Source: Candidatus Margulisiibacteriota bacterium (lineage in GTDB: Bacteria; Margulisbacteria; WOR-1; JAKLHX01; JBAZKV01). From it: a stretch of DNA of 57,107 nucleotides. A program made the translations under genes and the position numbers. The stretch lies in contig JBAZKV010000010.1 in assembly GCA_041650635.1 (NCBI GenBank), positions 1-57,107 of the forward strand. The letters are read 5' to 3'. A model generated the notes under the pieces. It did not search any database, was not told where the DNA came from, and saw nothing but the letters and a program-made list of their open reading frames with translations. This document shows positions 40,218 through 48,196 of the stretch, in pieces (the first letter of the stretch is position 1; each line of letters begins with the position of its first letter).

Positions 40218-40241
40218 GGCCCCGACATCTCTGCCGGGGCC
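40218..40241. terminator. GC-rich hairpin between convergent genes
   Basis: GGCCCCG (40218-40224) pairs with CGGGGCC (40235-40241) around a ten-base loop. It separates the SUMF1 gene from the convergent minus-strand gene. After it comes a degenerate CTTACTT/CTTGCTT run (40244-40270) with a period of about seven. Confidence 0.6.
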
Positions 40242-40277
40242 CCCTTACTTCTTACTACTTGCTTCTTGCCGCTTAAC

Positions 40278-41144
40278 TTATCCCATCTCCCCCAATCTGC
40301 TCATCCACGCGGCTCCGAGGCCCATGGTGCAGATAACGGCGGTAACGAGCTGTCCGAGAACGGGAATGAGGTTGACAAGTGCCATAAGGACCACGCCCCA
40401 GATAACTTCTGTGACTATCGGCTGATTATATCTCTTGAAAGCTGCAAGCAGCCTTTTTCCTATAAGCTGTGTTACCGAGATATAGCCAAGGACCACTGCA
40501 AGGCCGTAAAGCAGCCATAGGACTGCGATGACAGGGATCCCGATTATCGAGACCAGCATCAGAAGGGTTATCGGGAGCAGAAGGACCCACCAGGCAAGTC
40601 CCCAACCCAATGTCTGCCAGGCATGGCGCTCTATTGCCACCGAGGTCCAACCGATCCTCTTTGGGAAAAGAATGCAGACGATAACTCCAAGGGCCAGGAC
40701 CCCAAGAAAGGCCAGCAGGCTTGCCAGGGCTGTTGCAAAAAACATTAACTGCGGGGCCACCTGGCTTCCCGTATCGACTATGATCCCGAGATTATGCGGC
40801 ATATTTACCTCCGTTGTGCTTCCGGCCACTTTTGAGCCGGGCTCTCTTTTTACGACCCCGCCTATAGATACGGCATTGCCGTGTACGCGGGCCGACGGTT
40901 TGAGTATTACCGAACCTCCGACGGCGACAACATCGTTTATAACTTCGCCTGCAATGGTGGCGGAGCCTCCAACTGCAGTGACGCTGTCGGCCAGAACTCC
41001 TTTTGCCAGGACCGCATTACTGCCTATTTTGACGATCTGAGGAGCGTTCAGGACATCGCTTCCCGCGGCTGATGCCGGCACGGGAATGATCAGCGCAAGG
41101 AACAGTGCGAACAGACACCGTTTAATACCCCCTCTTGGATCCAC
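40278..41144 (-). CDS. Membrane protein with bactofilin-like polymer-forming beta-helix
   Basis: After a signal-like N-terminus (about 9-27) the region 30-115 is a right-handed beta-helix-type repeat: VKIGSNAVLAKGVLADSVTAVGG, ATIAGEVINDVVAVGG, VILKPSARVHGNAVSIGG, VVKREPGSKVAG. This is the polymer-forming cytoskeletal pattern. Four to five membrane helices follow (about 135-285). Such proteins are common in candidate phyla and may scaffold the envelope; the function is unknown. Divergent from the EF-G paralogue, with which it shares a promoter hexamer. Confidence 0.75.
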   Translation of the reverse strand: MDPRGGIKRCLFALFLALIIPVPASAAGSDVLNAPQIVKIGSNAVLAKGVLADSVTAVGGSATIAGEVINDVVAVGGSVILKPSARVHGNAVSIGGVVKREPGSKVAGSTTEVNMPHNLGIIVDTGSQVAPQLMFFATALASLLAFLGVLALGVIVCILFPKRIGWTSVAIERHAWQTLGWGLAWWVLLLPITLLMLVSIIGIPVIAVLWLLYGLAVVLGYISVTQLIGKRLLAAFKRYNQPIVTEVIWGVVLMALVNLIPVLGQLVTAVICTMGLGAAWMSRLGEMG

Positions 41145-41176
41145 TTTATCCTCCTTTCCAAGTTATTATTGGCACT

Positions 41177-41228
41177 ATTTTACAATAGGGCGCCGGGGTT
41201 TGCAAGTAAGCGGCTGCTGTGGTAAAAT
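41177..41228. promoter_or_regulatory. Divergent promoters sharing one palindromic -35 hexamer
   Basis: TTGCAA at 41200-41205 is its own reverse complement. Rightward it is 17 bases from TAAAAT (41223-41228) before the EF-G gene; leftward it is 17 bases from TAAAAT read on the minus strand (41177-41182) before the bactofilin-like gene. Each -10 matches five of six consensus positions and the -35 four of six in both directions. Confidence 0.6.
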
Positions 41229-41261
41229 TTATGAAATTTTCAGGAAGGAGCTTTATTCATT

Positions 41262-43343
41262 ATGAAGCAGTATTCTCCTGACAAGATCAAGAACACGGCT
41301 CTAATAGGCCACGCGGGATCGGGAAAAACCTCCATATCGGAGGCTTTTTTGTATGATGCAAAAGCCACTACCAGGCTTGGAAAAACTGAGGACGGGAGCA
41401 CCGTTTCGGATTTTGATCCCGAGGAGATCAAGAGAAAGATAAGCATAAGGGCTACTGTGCTGCCCTTTGAATACAAAGAACACAAGATCAATCTGATAGA
41501 TACGCCGGGGTATTCGGATTTTATTGGGGAAGCTGTCTCGTCGCTCTGGGCTGCCGATTCCGCGGTGTTCGTTGCCTGCGGCGTCAACGGGCTCGGCGTG
41601 GGGGCCTCCTCGCTCTGGCAATTGGCTGACAGGTACAATCTGCCCAGGATCATTGTGGTCAACAAACTGGACAAGGAAAGGTCTGATTTTTTCAGGGTCC
41701 TTGACACGCTTAGGGAAACATTCGGCAAGGATGTTGTTCCGGCGCAGATACCCATAGGCAGTGAAGCCGGATTTTTAGGCGTGGTAAATCTTTTGACCAA
41801 AAAGGCCTATAAGTTTGAGAACGGTGCCGCTATTGAGACGCCTGTTCCGGATGATATGAAGGATGCCGTTGAAAAATACAGGGAGATGCTGATAGAAGAG
41901 GTTGTTGAAATAGATGAAGAACTCCTGCAGGAGTTCATGGACAACAAGCCTATCTCAGACGAAGAAATAGTGAAAGCCTTTCAAAAATCCGTGGACCACA
42001 AGCAGGTCTATCCGGTGCTGTGCGCAAGCGCCGCAAAGAACATAGGGATAACGCTGCTTCTGGACGACATAATAAGGTGGCTTCCGGGAGCGGATGAAAG
42101 GCAGTTTGAGACGCTGACAGGAGAAAAAGTTCAGTGTTCACCTTCGGGAGCGTTCTCGGCCTATGTCTTTTCAACAGTGATCGAACCGCACATAGGGGAA
42201 CTTTCTTTTGCCAGGATCTGCACGGGAACAGTGGCTCATTCCTCTGCCGTCTTTAATGCTTCAAAGAACACCTCGGACAGGGTAGGGCAGATACTCTCGA
42301 TGAGGGGAAAGAACAGGGAAGAGCTGTCTTTAGGAAGCGCCGGAGATATTGTTGCTCTGCCAAAAATGAAAAGTGCAGCTACCGGCAATACTCTGTGCAC
42401 ACAGGCAAAAGCAGTGGTTTATAAGCCTGCCTTGTATCCTGAACCTCTGATGTCGATCTCGGTCAAGCCAAAGTCCAAGGCAGACCAGGAAAAGATGGGG
42501 ACAGGGCTTAACACCCTAACCCACGAGGACCCCACCTTTAAGGTTTCGCACAATCTGGAGACCAAGGAGACCATAATTTCGGGCATGGGAGATGTCCATC
42601 TGGAGGTGATGCTCGAAAAGCAGAAAAGAAGGTACGGGATAGAGATAGAAGCAGGGGCTCCCAGGATACCGTACAGGGAAACGATAAAGGGAAAGACCAA
42701 AGCGCAGGGCAAATACAAAAAGCAGTCCGGAGGAAGAGGGCAGTACGGGGATTGCTGGCTTGAGATCGAGCCTCTGCCAAGGGGTTCGGGCTTCCAGTTC
42801 GCTGAAAAGATAGTAGGGGGTGCCATCCCAAGGAACTATATCCCGGCCATAGAAAAAGGCATAAAGGAGACCATGTTATCAGGGGTAGTGGCAGGCTATC
42901 CGGTGATGGATGTAAAGGTAACCGTATACGACGGCTCCTACCATGAAGTGGATTCTTCGGACCTGGCGTTCAAGATAGCAGGCTCAATGGGCTTCAAGAA
43001 AGGTTTTGCGGAGGCAAGGCCAACGATACTTGAGCCGATAATGAACATAGAGATCGTTGTCCCCGACGACTGCGTGGGCGATATTGTTTCTGATGTCAAC
43101 AAAAGAAGGGGCAAGATACTGGGGATGGACCCGGGCCCGAGCAAACACCAGATAGTAAAGGCGCTTACTCCTTTTTCCGAAATAGCAAAATACGCCTCCG
43201 ATCTGCGCTCTATCACAAGAGGCAGAGGATATTTTTCCTCAAAGTTCTCCCACTATGAGGAAGTCCCGGCAAAAACGCAGGCGGACCTTATATCAAAATA
43301 TGCCGCATTAAAAGCGGCAGGGGAGCTTTCTGAAAGAAGCTGA
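41262..43343 (+). CDS. Elongation factor G paralogue (EF-G-like, FusA2 type)
   Basis: All five EF-G domains are present in 693 residues. The G domain has P-loop GHAGSGKT (16-23) instead of the AHIDAGKT of canonical EF-G, NLIDTPGYSDF for G3 and VVNKLDKE for G4. Domain II, III, IV (RETIKGKTKAQGKYKKQSGGRGQYGDCWLEIEP) and V are conventional. The P-loop change is the mark of the EF-G-like subfamily, whose members often lack translocase activity and may aid ribosome recycling or stress. No rps12/rps7/tufA neighbours, so it is not the str-operon copy. Confidence 0.88.
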   Translation: MKQYSPDKIKNTALIGHAGSGKTSISEAFLYDAKATTRLGKTEDGSTVSDFDPEEIKRKISIRATVLPFEYKEHKINLIDTPGYSDFIGEAVSSLWAADSAVFVACGVNGLGVGASSLWQLADRYNLPRIIVVNKLDKERSDFFRVLDTLRETFGKDVVPAQIPIGSEAGFLGVVNLLTKKAYKFENGAAIETPVPDDMKDAVEKYREMLIEEVVEIDEELLQEFMDNKPISDEEIVKAFQKSVDHKQVYPVLCASAAKNIGITLLLDDIIRWLPGADERQFETLTGEKVQCSPSGAFSAYVFSTVIEPHIGELSFARICTGTVAHSSAVFNASKNTSDRVGQILSMRGKNREELSLGSAGDIVALPKMKSAATGNTLCTQAKAVVYKPALYPEPLMSISVKPKSKADQEKMGTGLNTLTHEDPTFKVSHNLETKETIISGMGDVHLEVMLEKQKRRYGIEIEAGAPRIPYRETIKGKTKAQGKYKKQSGGRGQYGDCWLEIEPLPRGSGFQFAEKIVGGAIPRNYIPAIEKGIKETMLSGVVAGYPVMDVKVTVYDGSYHEVDSSDLAFKIAGSMGFKKGFAEARPTILEPIMNIEIVVPDDCVGDIVSDVNKRRGKILGMDPGPSKHQIVKALTPFSEIAKYASDLRSITRGRGYFSSKFSHYEEVPAKTQADLISKYAALKAAGELSERS

Positions 43344-43405
43344 ACAGCACCATTAATCGAATAGGTTTTCTTGAAATTATCCGCAAGATCCCTCGATAGA
43401 TATGC

Positions 43406-44461
43406 ATGACAACAATAAAGGGGATCGACCTGACTGCGCGTCTGAGGCAAATAGAGCGGATGGGTGTATTTACGCCAAGGGAGACGGCCGGCGGAGCGCG
43501 CCACATAGACAGGATCCTTACAAGCGGCACGGAGCGTTTTGACAGCCTTGCGTCCCTGCCAAAAATAACGGTTTATAACCTGTCGTGCCTGTTGGGACTG
43601 GAGACGGATATTCTAAGAGCTGGAATAGATCCCGATTCATTTTCCTACGAACTGGAGAACAGGCCGATGTACTCCGGAGAGATCCATGAAAGGTTCTTTC
43701 GCGGGTATCCTGTAAATAACGGGGCAAGTTGGTCAAGATCGGGAGCAATGGACCTAAAACAGTGTTTGACTCGGACTGGATTTGCTCCGATTGTTTCGGG
43801 GGCTGATGTGCTGGCGCTTTGCGGAGGCTACGGATTTGGCCTGCTAAAAGTAGATCCGTTCTTTTCATCGTCAAACATGGTATTGCTTGACGCAAATGCG
43901 GACAACATTAGCAGGGCTATTGATATCTTTGACAAGGGTTCTTGCGGCATAATTGCGGAGGAGGAACCGGGATTGCGCTGCAGTACAGAGATAACGGCTG
44001 CAGGGATAATCTCTCCATTGCCGCTGTCCGCCGATCAAAGTCTGAATATGATCAGCACGGACTTTCAGGGATATTTTGACGCGGTTAAAGCTTTCAGGGA
44101 AAGGACATCGGCTCCTAACACATACAGGCTGTGCCTCTCAGATGCCCGGGCCGGCTTTCACGGGGTCCCTTTTGAGGACGAAACATTCAATGTGATTCTG
44201 ATGCTTGGCGACTCGGAATTCGCGATGTCCTTGGATGACATGAGCCGCCTGATGTTTGAAGCCGTAAGAGTGTTGAACAGGGAACGGGGAGTTTTTATAA
44301 TTGAATCAAATCATGTGAGCAGATATGCAAATGCCCTGCAGAATATCAGCGATCGGTTCCCGGCCTTTAGGTTGGGGCTCGTTCCCCTGGCAGGCAATGT
44401 GGATACCAATATGACCGTCGCTGTTGTAGGCATGGACCATTTTAATAACAATATGCGTTAA
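43406..44461 (+). CDS. Putative class I SAM methyltransferase-like protein
   Basis: 351 residues without signal or membrane helix. The middle contains a Rossmann-like pattern: ADVLALCGGYGFGLLKVDPFF (motif I-like), NMVLLDANADNISRAIDIF (acidic end of strand 2), a loop, then VPFEDETFNVILMLGDSEF (motif IV-like, after YRLCLSDARAG) and VRVLNRERGVFIIESNH (strand 5). This is the order of a class I methyltransferase, but similarity is weak and motif I deviates. The N-terminal 130 residues are not recognised. It follows EF-G by about 60 bases with no clear promoter. Confidence 0.5.
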   Translation: MTTIKGIDLTARLRQIERMGVFTPRETAGGARHIDRILTSGTERFDSLASLPKITVYNLSCLLGLETDILRAGIDPDSFSYELENRPMYSGEIHERFFRGYPVNNGASWSRSGAMDLKQCLTRTGFAPIVSGADVLALCGGYGFGLLKVDPFFSSSNMVLLDANADNISRAIDIFDKGSCGIIAEEEPGLRCSTEITAAGIISPLPLSADQSLNMISTDFQGYFDAVKAFRERTSAPNTYRLCLSDARAGFHGVPFEDETFNVILMLGDSEFAMSLDDMSRLMFEAVRVLNRERGVFIIESNHVSRYANALQNISDRFPAFRLGLVPLAGNVDTNMTVAVVGMDHFNNNMR

Positions 44462-44472
44462 GAGTGCTGTAT

Positions 44473-44500
44473 TTGTCAAAAATCTCGCCTGTGTTATAAT
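44473..44500 (+). promoter_or_regulatory. Promoter of the glycerol/lipase operon
   Basis: TTGTCA (44473-44478), 16 bases, TATAAT (44495-44500), then six bases (CCCTTC) to ATG 44507, so +1 should coincide with the start codon. Downstream genes overlap in series, so this may drive the whole 44.5-49.6 kb operon as a leaderless mRNA. Confidence 0.7.
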
Positions 44501-44506
44501 CCCTTC

Positions 44507-45322
44507 ATGAAAACCCGCCTTAGCGTTCCGGTCTATTTTGAGCGCAGAGTTAAAGATCCTGACTTTGTCCTTCTCCTCGTTCACGGAATGGGGGCGCATT
44601 CCGGAAGATGGGATTTTGCCGCGGACTATTTTCTTAAGCACAACATTTCATCTTATTCCATCGAACTTCAGGGCTATGGGCAGACAGAAGGGACAAAGGG
44701 ACATATAGACAGTTTTAAGGAATACTATAAGGACCTTTTAGCCCTTTGTCAGATCATTAAGAACGAGAATCCAGGCAAAAAGGTGTGCATACTTGCCGAA
44801 AGCATGGGGGCCCTGATCTCATTCATCTTTGCATCGCGGCATCAGGGCCTTTTTAGCGGCCTTATCTGTATCTCTCCTGCCTTTGGCAACGGCATGACAA
44901 TTTCCTTGTCCGATTACTTAAGGATGATCATGTCCTTGTTCTATAACAAGAAAAAGCGTTTTGTGATGCCTTTTACCTCGAAGATGTGCACGCGCGATGA
45001 GGCTTATCAAAAGGCCATGGACAATGATCCAAGGGAACACCGGTTCGCTACTTCCGGCACGCTCTGGGAGATAGTTAAAGCTCAGCTCATGGCGCCTTTT
45101 GCCGCAAGAAGGCTCAAGCTCCCGGTGCTGTTTTTGGCTGCGGGGGACATTAGGGATAAACTGGTGAGCGTTGCCGCAGAAAAGAAGATATTTGGCCTGT
45201 TAAAGAAGAACGATCCTGCCAACAAATTCATCCAGTATCCCGAGATGCTGCACGCGCTTTCTATAGATGAAGGAAGGGAAAAGGTCTTTGGTGATATATT
45301 GGGGTGGGCGAGGGTTTTATGA
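44507..45322 (+). CDS. Alpha/beta hydrolase, monoacylglycerol-lipase-like (serine aminopeptidase S33 family)
   Basis: Alpha/beta hydrolase of 271 residues. VLLVHGMGAHSGRWDFAADYFL gives the oxyanion HG motif; ILAESMGALISFIFAS contains the nucleophile in the G-x-S-x-G position, here AESMG; LPVLFLAAGDIRDKLVS carries the catalytic Asp; the His is in EMLHALSIDE. The lid and lysophospholipase-like order fit monoglyceride lipases. Placement just before glpK suggests it releases glycerol from glycerides; that is inference. ATGA overlap with glpK. Confidence 0.85.
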   Translation: MKTRLSVPVYFERRVKDPDFVLLLVHGMGAHSGRWDFAADYFLKHNISSYSIELQGYGQTEGTKGHIDSFKEYYKDLLALCQIIKNENPGKKVCILAESMGALISFIFASRHQGLFSGLICISPAFGNGMTISLSDYLRMIMSLFYNKKKRFVMPFTSKMCTRDEAYQKAMDNDPREHRFATSGTLWEIVKAQLMAPFAARRLKLPVLFLAAGDIRDKLVSVAAEKKIFGLLKKNDPANKFIQYPEMLHALSIDEGREKVFGDILGWARVL

Positions 45323-46797
45323 AATACATCTTATCAATAGATCAGGGGACCACCGGCAGCCGTGCGGTTGTCTATGACAAAAAAGGAAAGAGCGTGGCCT
45401 GGTCATACCACGAATTCCCGCAGTATTTTCCAAAGCCCGGCTGGGTCGAACATGATCCCGAAGAGATATGGGAAAGCGTTAACAAGTCCATTCAGGCTGT
45501 TTTGAAAAAGGTCGACCCGTCCTCGATCAAGGCTATAGGCATCACCAATCAAAGAGAGACCACCGTTGTCTGGGATAAGAAAACAGGAAAACCGGTCTAT
45601 AACGCGATAGTGTGGCAGTGCAGGAGAACGGCGGGCAGAGCTGAAGAGCTGAAGGCTGAAGGCATAAGTAGGAAGGTCAAAGACAAAACCGGGCTTCCTA
45701 TTGATGCATATTTTTCGGCGACGAAGATAGAGTGGATCCTAAACAGGGTCAAAGGTGTAGGGTATAGGGTGCAGAGTGAAAATCTTTTATTTGGCACAAC
45801 AGACTCATGGATATTGTGGAAGCTGACGGGGGGAAAGGTCCACGCGACGGATTATACGAACGCGTCGCGGACGATGCTGTTTAATATTACTACATTAAAG
45901 TGGGATGAAGAGCTGTTGAAATTATTCAAGGTCCCCAAAAGCATGCTTCCTGAAGTCAAGCCCTCTTCCGGTCTATTCGGAAATACAGTAAAGATCGGAA
46001 GGCTTCCTGCGGGTGTGCCGATATCCGGGATCGCGGGTGACCAGCAGGCGGCATTGTTCGGACAGACCTGTTTTGAGCCCGGTTCGGTAAAGAACACATA
46101 CGGGACTGGGGCTTTTCTTCTGTTGAACACGGGAAAGAAACGGGTAAACTCAAAACACGGCCTCATAACAACGCTTGGCTGTGATGCAAAAGGAAGACCG
46201 TGCTATGTTCTTGAGGGCTCGATTTTTATAGCTGGCGCCGCTATCCAGTGGCTTCGCGACGGACTGCGGATCATTAATAGATCTTCAGAATCAGAAAAAA
46301 TGGCTCATTCTCTTAAAGACAATGAAGGCGTGTATTTTGTTCCTGCGCTGACGGGACTTGGCGCGCCGTATTGGAGGCCGGATGCAAGAGGGCTTATAAC
46401 CGGGATAACAAGAGGAACAAAAAGGGAACATCTGGTCAGGGCCGCTCTTGAAGCCATGTGCTACAGCACAAAAGATGTTATAGCCGCAATGCAAAAGGAT
46501 TCGCTCCTCAAAATAAAAGAATTGAAGATAGACGGTGGAGCGGCTGCAAACGACTTCCTTTGCCAATTCCAGGCTGATATCCTCGGCTGCCGGGTCGTAA
46601 GGCCAAAAGTTATCGAGACCACTTCGCTGGGAGCCGCGTATCTGGCGGGCCTGTCGGTTGGATATTGGAAAAACACGGATGAGATCAAAAAATGCTGGAT
46701 AAAGGGAAAGGTCTTTAACCAGGCTAAGAATAGATCTAATGCTAAGATGCTTTATGGCGGCTGGATTAACGCTGTGAGCAGAACAATAAATGAGTGA
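45319..46797 (+). CDS. glpK: Glycerol kinase
   Basis: Phosphorylates glycerol to sn-glycerol 3-phosphate. Motifs: ILSIDQGTTGSRAVVYD (phosphate 1), GITNQRETTVVWDKKTG, IVWQCRRT, DAYFSATKIEWIL, HATDYTNASRTMLFNI, GIAGDQQAALFGQ, TYGTGAFLLLNTG and KIDGGAAANDFLCQFQADILG. ATG 45319 overlaps the hydrolase stop. The short variable loop after WILNRV is encoded by a degenerate GGGTATAGGGT repeat (45754-45779), which replaces the usual charged helix without changing length much. 492 residues. Confidence 0.96.
   Translation: MKYILSIDQGTTGSRAVVYDKKGKSVAWSYHEFPQYFPKPGWVEHDPEEIWESVNKSIQAVLKKVDPSSIKAIGITNQRETTVVWDKKTGKPVYNAIVWQCRRTAGRAEELKAEGISRKVKDKTGLPIDAYFSATKIEWILNRVKGVGYRVQSENLLFGTTDSWILWKLTGGKVHATDYTNASRTMLFNITTLKWDEELLKLFKVPKSMLPEVKPSSGLFGNTVKIGRLPAGVPISGIAGDQQAALFGQTCFEPGSVKNTYGTGAFLLLNTGKKRVNSKHGLITTLGCDAKGRPCYVLEGSIFIAGAAIQWLRDGLRIINRSSESEKMAHSLKDNEGVYFVPALTGLGAPYWRPDARGLITGITRGTKREHLVRAALEAMCYSTKDVIAAMQKDSLLKIKELKIDGGAAANDFLCQFQADILGCRVVRPKVIETTSLGAAYLAGLSVGYWKNTDEIKKCWIKGKVFNQAKNRSNAKMLYGGWINAVSRTINE
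45754..45779 (+). repeat. Degenerate GGGTATAGGGT repeat inside glpK
   Basis: Loosely heptameric AGGGTNN units encode GVGYRVQS in a surface loop of GlpK. A close relative (shared core AGGGTATAGGGT, then CAG) codes GYRVQ again at the C-terminus of the FAD oxidoreductase at 49214-49250, also in-frame. Confidence 0.55.
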
Positions 46798-48196
46798 CCT
46801 TGATGTTGTCATCATCGGAGCAGGCGTTGTCGGAACCTCTATCGCCCGCGAACTGTCAAGATATAAACTCAGTATCGCTGTGCTCGAAAAGGAGATTGAG
46901 CCTGCTTTCGGCGTTTCAAAATCAAACAGCGGTATAATCCACCCCGGAACCCAGAACCCTTCAAACTTACTCAAGGGAAAGCTCTGTGTCTTGGGCAACA
47001 AATTGACAAGAAAACTCTCTAAGGAACTGGACCTGGATTTTAAGGAAGTAGGGGAGTTGATCGTAATATTTGATGAGGCGGATGCCCCTAAACTTTTAGA
47101 GATCAAAGAGGAAGCGGAAAAACTGGGCGTTCCGGGACTAAGGATAGTGGATCGGCAGTGGCTTGATAAGAACGAGCCCAATCTTTCTTCAAATGTACTT
47201 GCGGCTCTGTATGCGCCTACCGCGGGCATCATCAGTCCTTACCGGCTGGTTTATGCTCTGGCGGAAAACGCGGCTGCAAACGGGGTGGAGGTGTTCGCAG
47301 ATGCCAAGGTTGTGCGCATTGATTATAGGGGCACGCGGCCGCGTGCCCGTACGCCAGATCAATATAAATTCATCATATCCACCCCGTTTGCCGAATACAG
47401 GTCGCGATATGTCATAAATTGTGCCGGTTTGTTTGCGGACAAGATATCCCGCATGGTCGGGATAGATGATTTTACGATCAAGCCGAGAAAGGGACAGGAA
47501 TTTCTTCTGGATAAGAAAAAGGAGCATATGGCAAATCATCTCCTTTTTCCCCTGCCGGGCAGGCATTCAAAAGGCGTTCTCATCATCAAGACCTCTGACG
47601 GCAATCCTATGATAGGCCCCACGGCAGAAGAGGTTGAGGATAAAGAAGATCTTTCAACTTCTTCCAAAGGCCTTGAGACCGTTCTGGAAAATGTGAAAAA
47701 AATGATGCCCTCTATTGAGGAGAACGATATCATTGCATATTTTGCGGGGCTTCGTCCCGTTGCGGGAGAGGATTTTATTATCAGGCATGAGGATAAAGTG
47801 CCCGGCTTTATTAATGTGGCAGGGATACAATCTCCCGGCCTTACTGCGGCTCCCGCAATAGCTCTGACGGTAAAAGAATTGCTCAAAAAGAACGGATTGC
47901 GATTAAAGAAAAAGCTCTTCTTTAAAAAACATCGCAGGCCGGTCCCGCGTTCGGACGGAGACATTGTCTGCAGGTGCGAGACGGTTTCTGCCGGCCAAAT
48001 AAAGGATGCGATAAAACGGGGCGCAAGAACGCTTGATGGGATAAAGTTCAGGACGCGGTGTCAGGCAGGAAGATGCCACGGAGGATTTTGCACAGCAAGA
48101 GCGATGCGGATATTGTCCGAAGAAACGGGGATCCCTTTGCAGCAGATAACTAAAAGAGGCAAAGGGTCAGAGGTCATAAAAGATGAGAGAGCGTGA
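46790..48196 (+). CDS. GlpA/LhgO-like FAD oxidoreductase with BFD [2Fe-2S] domain
   Basis: An anaerobic-type glycerol-3-phosphate dehydrogenase by context. The FAD-binding DAO domain begins DVVIIGAGVVGTSIARELS and has GELIVIF, RYVINCAGLFAD and FINVAGIQSPGLTAAPAIA. The C-terminal BFD-like domain holds four cysteines, C394 and C396 (VCRCETV) and C429 and C434 (RCHGGFC), with a further C424, for a [2Fe-2S] cluster. A 20-bp palindrome (47329-47348) codes a loop between beta strands. It overlaps glpK by eight bases and the next gene by 14. Hydroxyacid substrates other than glycerol 3-phosphate are possible. Confidence 0.85.
   Translation: MSDLDVVIIGAGVVGTSIARELSRYKLSIAVLEKEIEPAFGVSKSNSGIIHPGTQNPSNLLKGKLCVLGNKLTRKLSKELDLDFKEVGELIVIFDEADAPKLLEIKEEAEKLGVPGLRIVDRQWLDKNEPNLSSNVLAALYAPTAGIISPYRLVYALAENAAANGVEVFADAKVVRIDYRGTRPRARTPDQYKFIISTPFAEYRSRYVINCAGLFADKISRMVGIDDFTIKPRKGQEFLLDKKKEHMANHLLFPLPGRHSKGVLIIKTSDGNPMIGPTAEEVEDKEDLSTSSKGLETVLENVKKMMPSIEENDIIAYFAGLRPVAGEDFIIRHEDKVPGFINVAGIQSPGLTAAPAIALTVKELLKKNGLRLKKKLFFKKHRRPVPRSDGDIVCRCETVSAGQIKDAIKRGARTLDGIKFRTRCQAGRCHGGFCTARAMRILSEETGIPLQQITKRGKGSEVIKDERA
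47329..47348 (+). repeat. 20-bp perfect palindrome inside the FAD oxidoreductase gene
   Basis: GGGCACGCGGCCGCGTGCCC is exactly self-complementary and in-frame, coding GTRPRA within the loop YRGTRPRARTPDQ. It is the most GC-rich 20 bases of this gene. It does not match the repeat pair at 30631/48480. Confidence 0.7.

Noticed and set aside
46291..47232. Minus-strand frame of 313 codons opposite glpK and the FAD oxidoreductase
   Set aside because: Antisense to two well-supported genes, low-complexity Ser-rich product, no start context.
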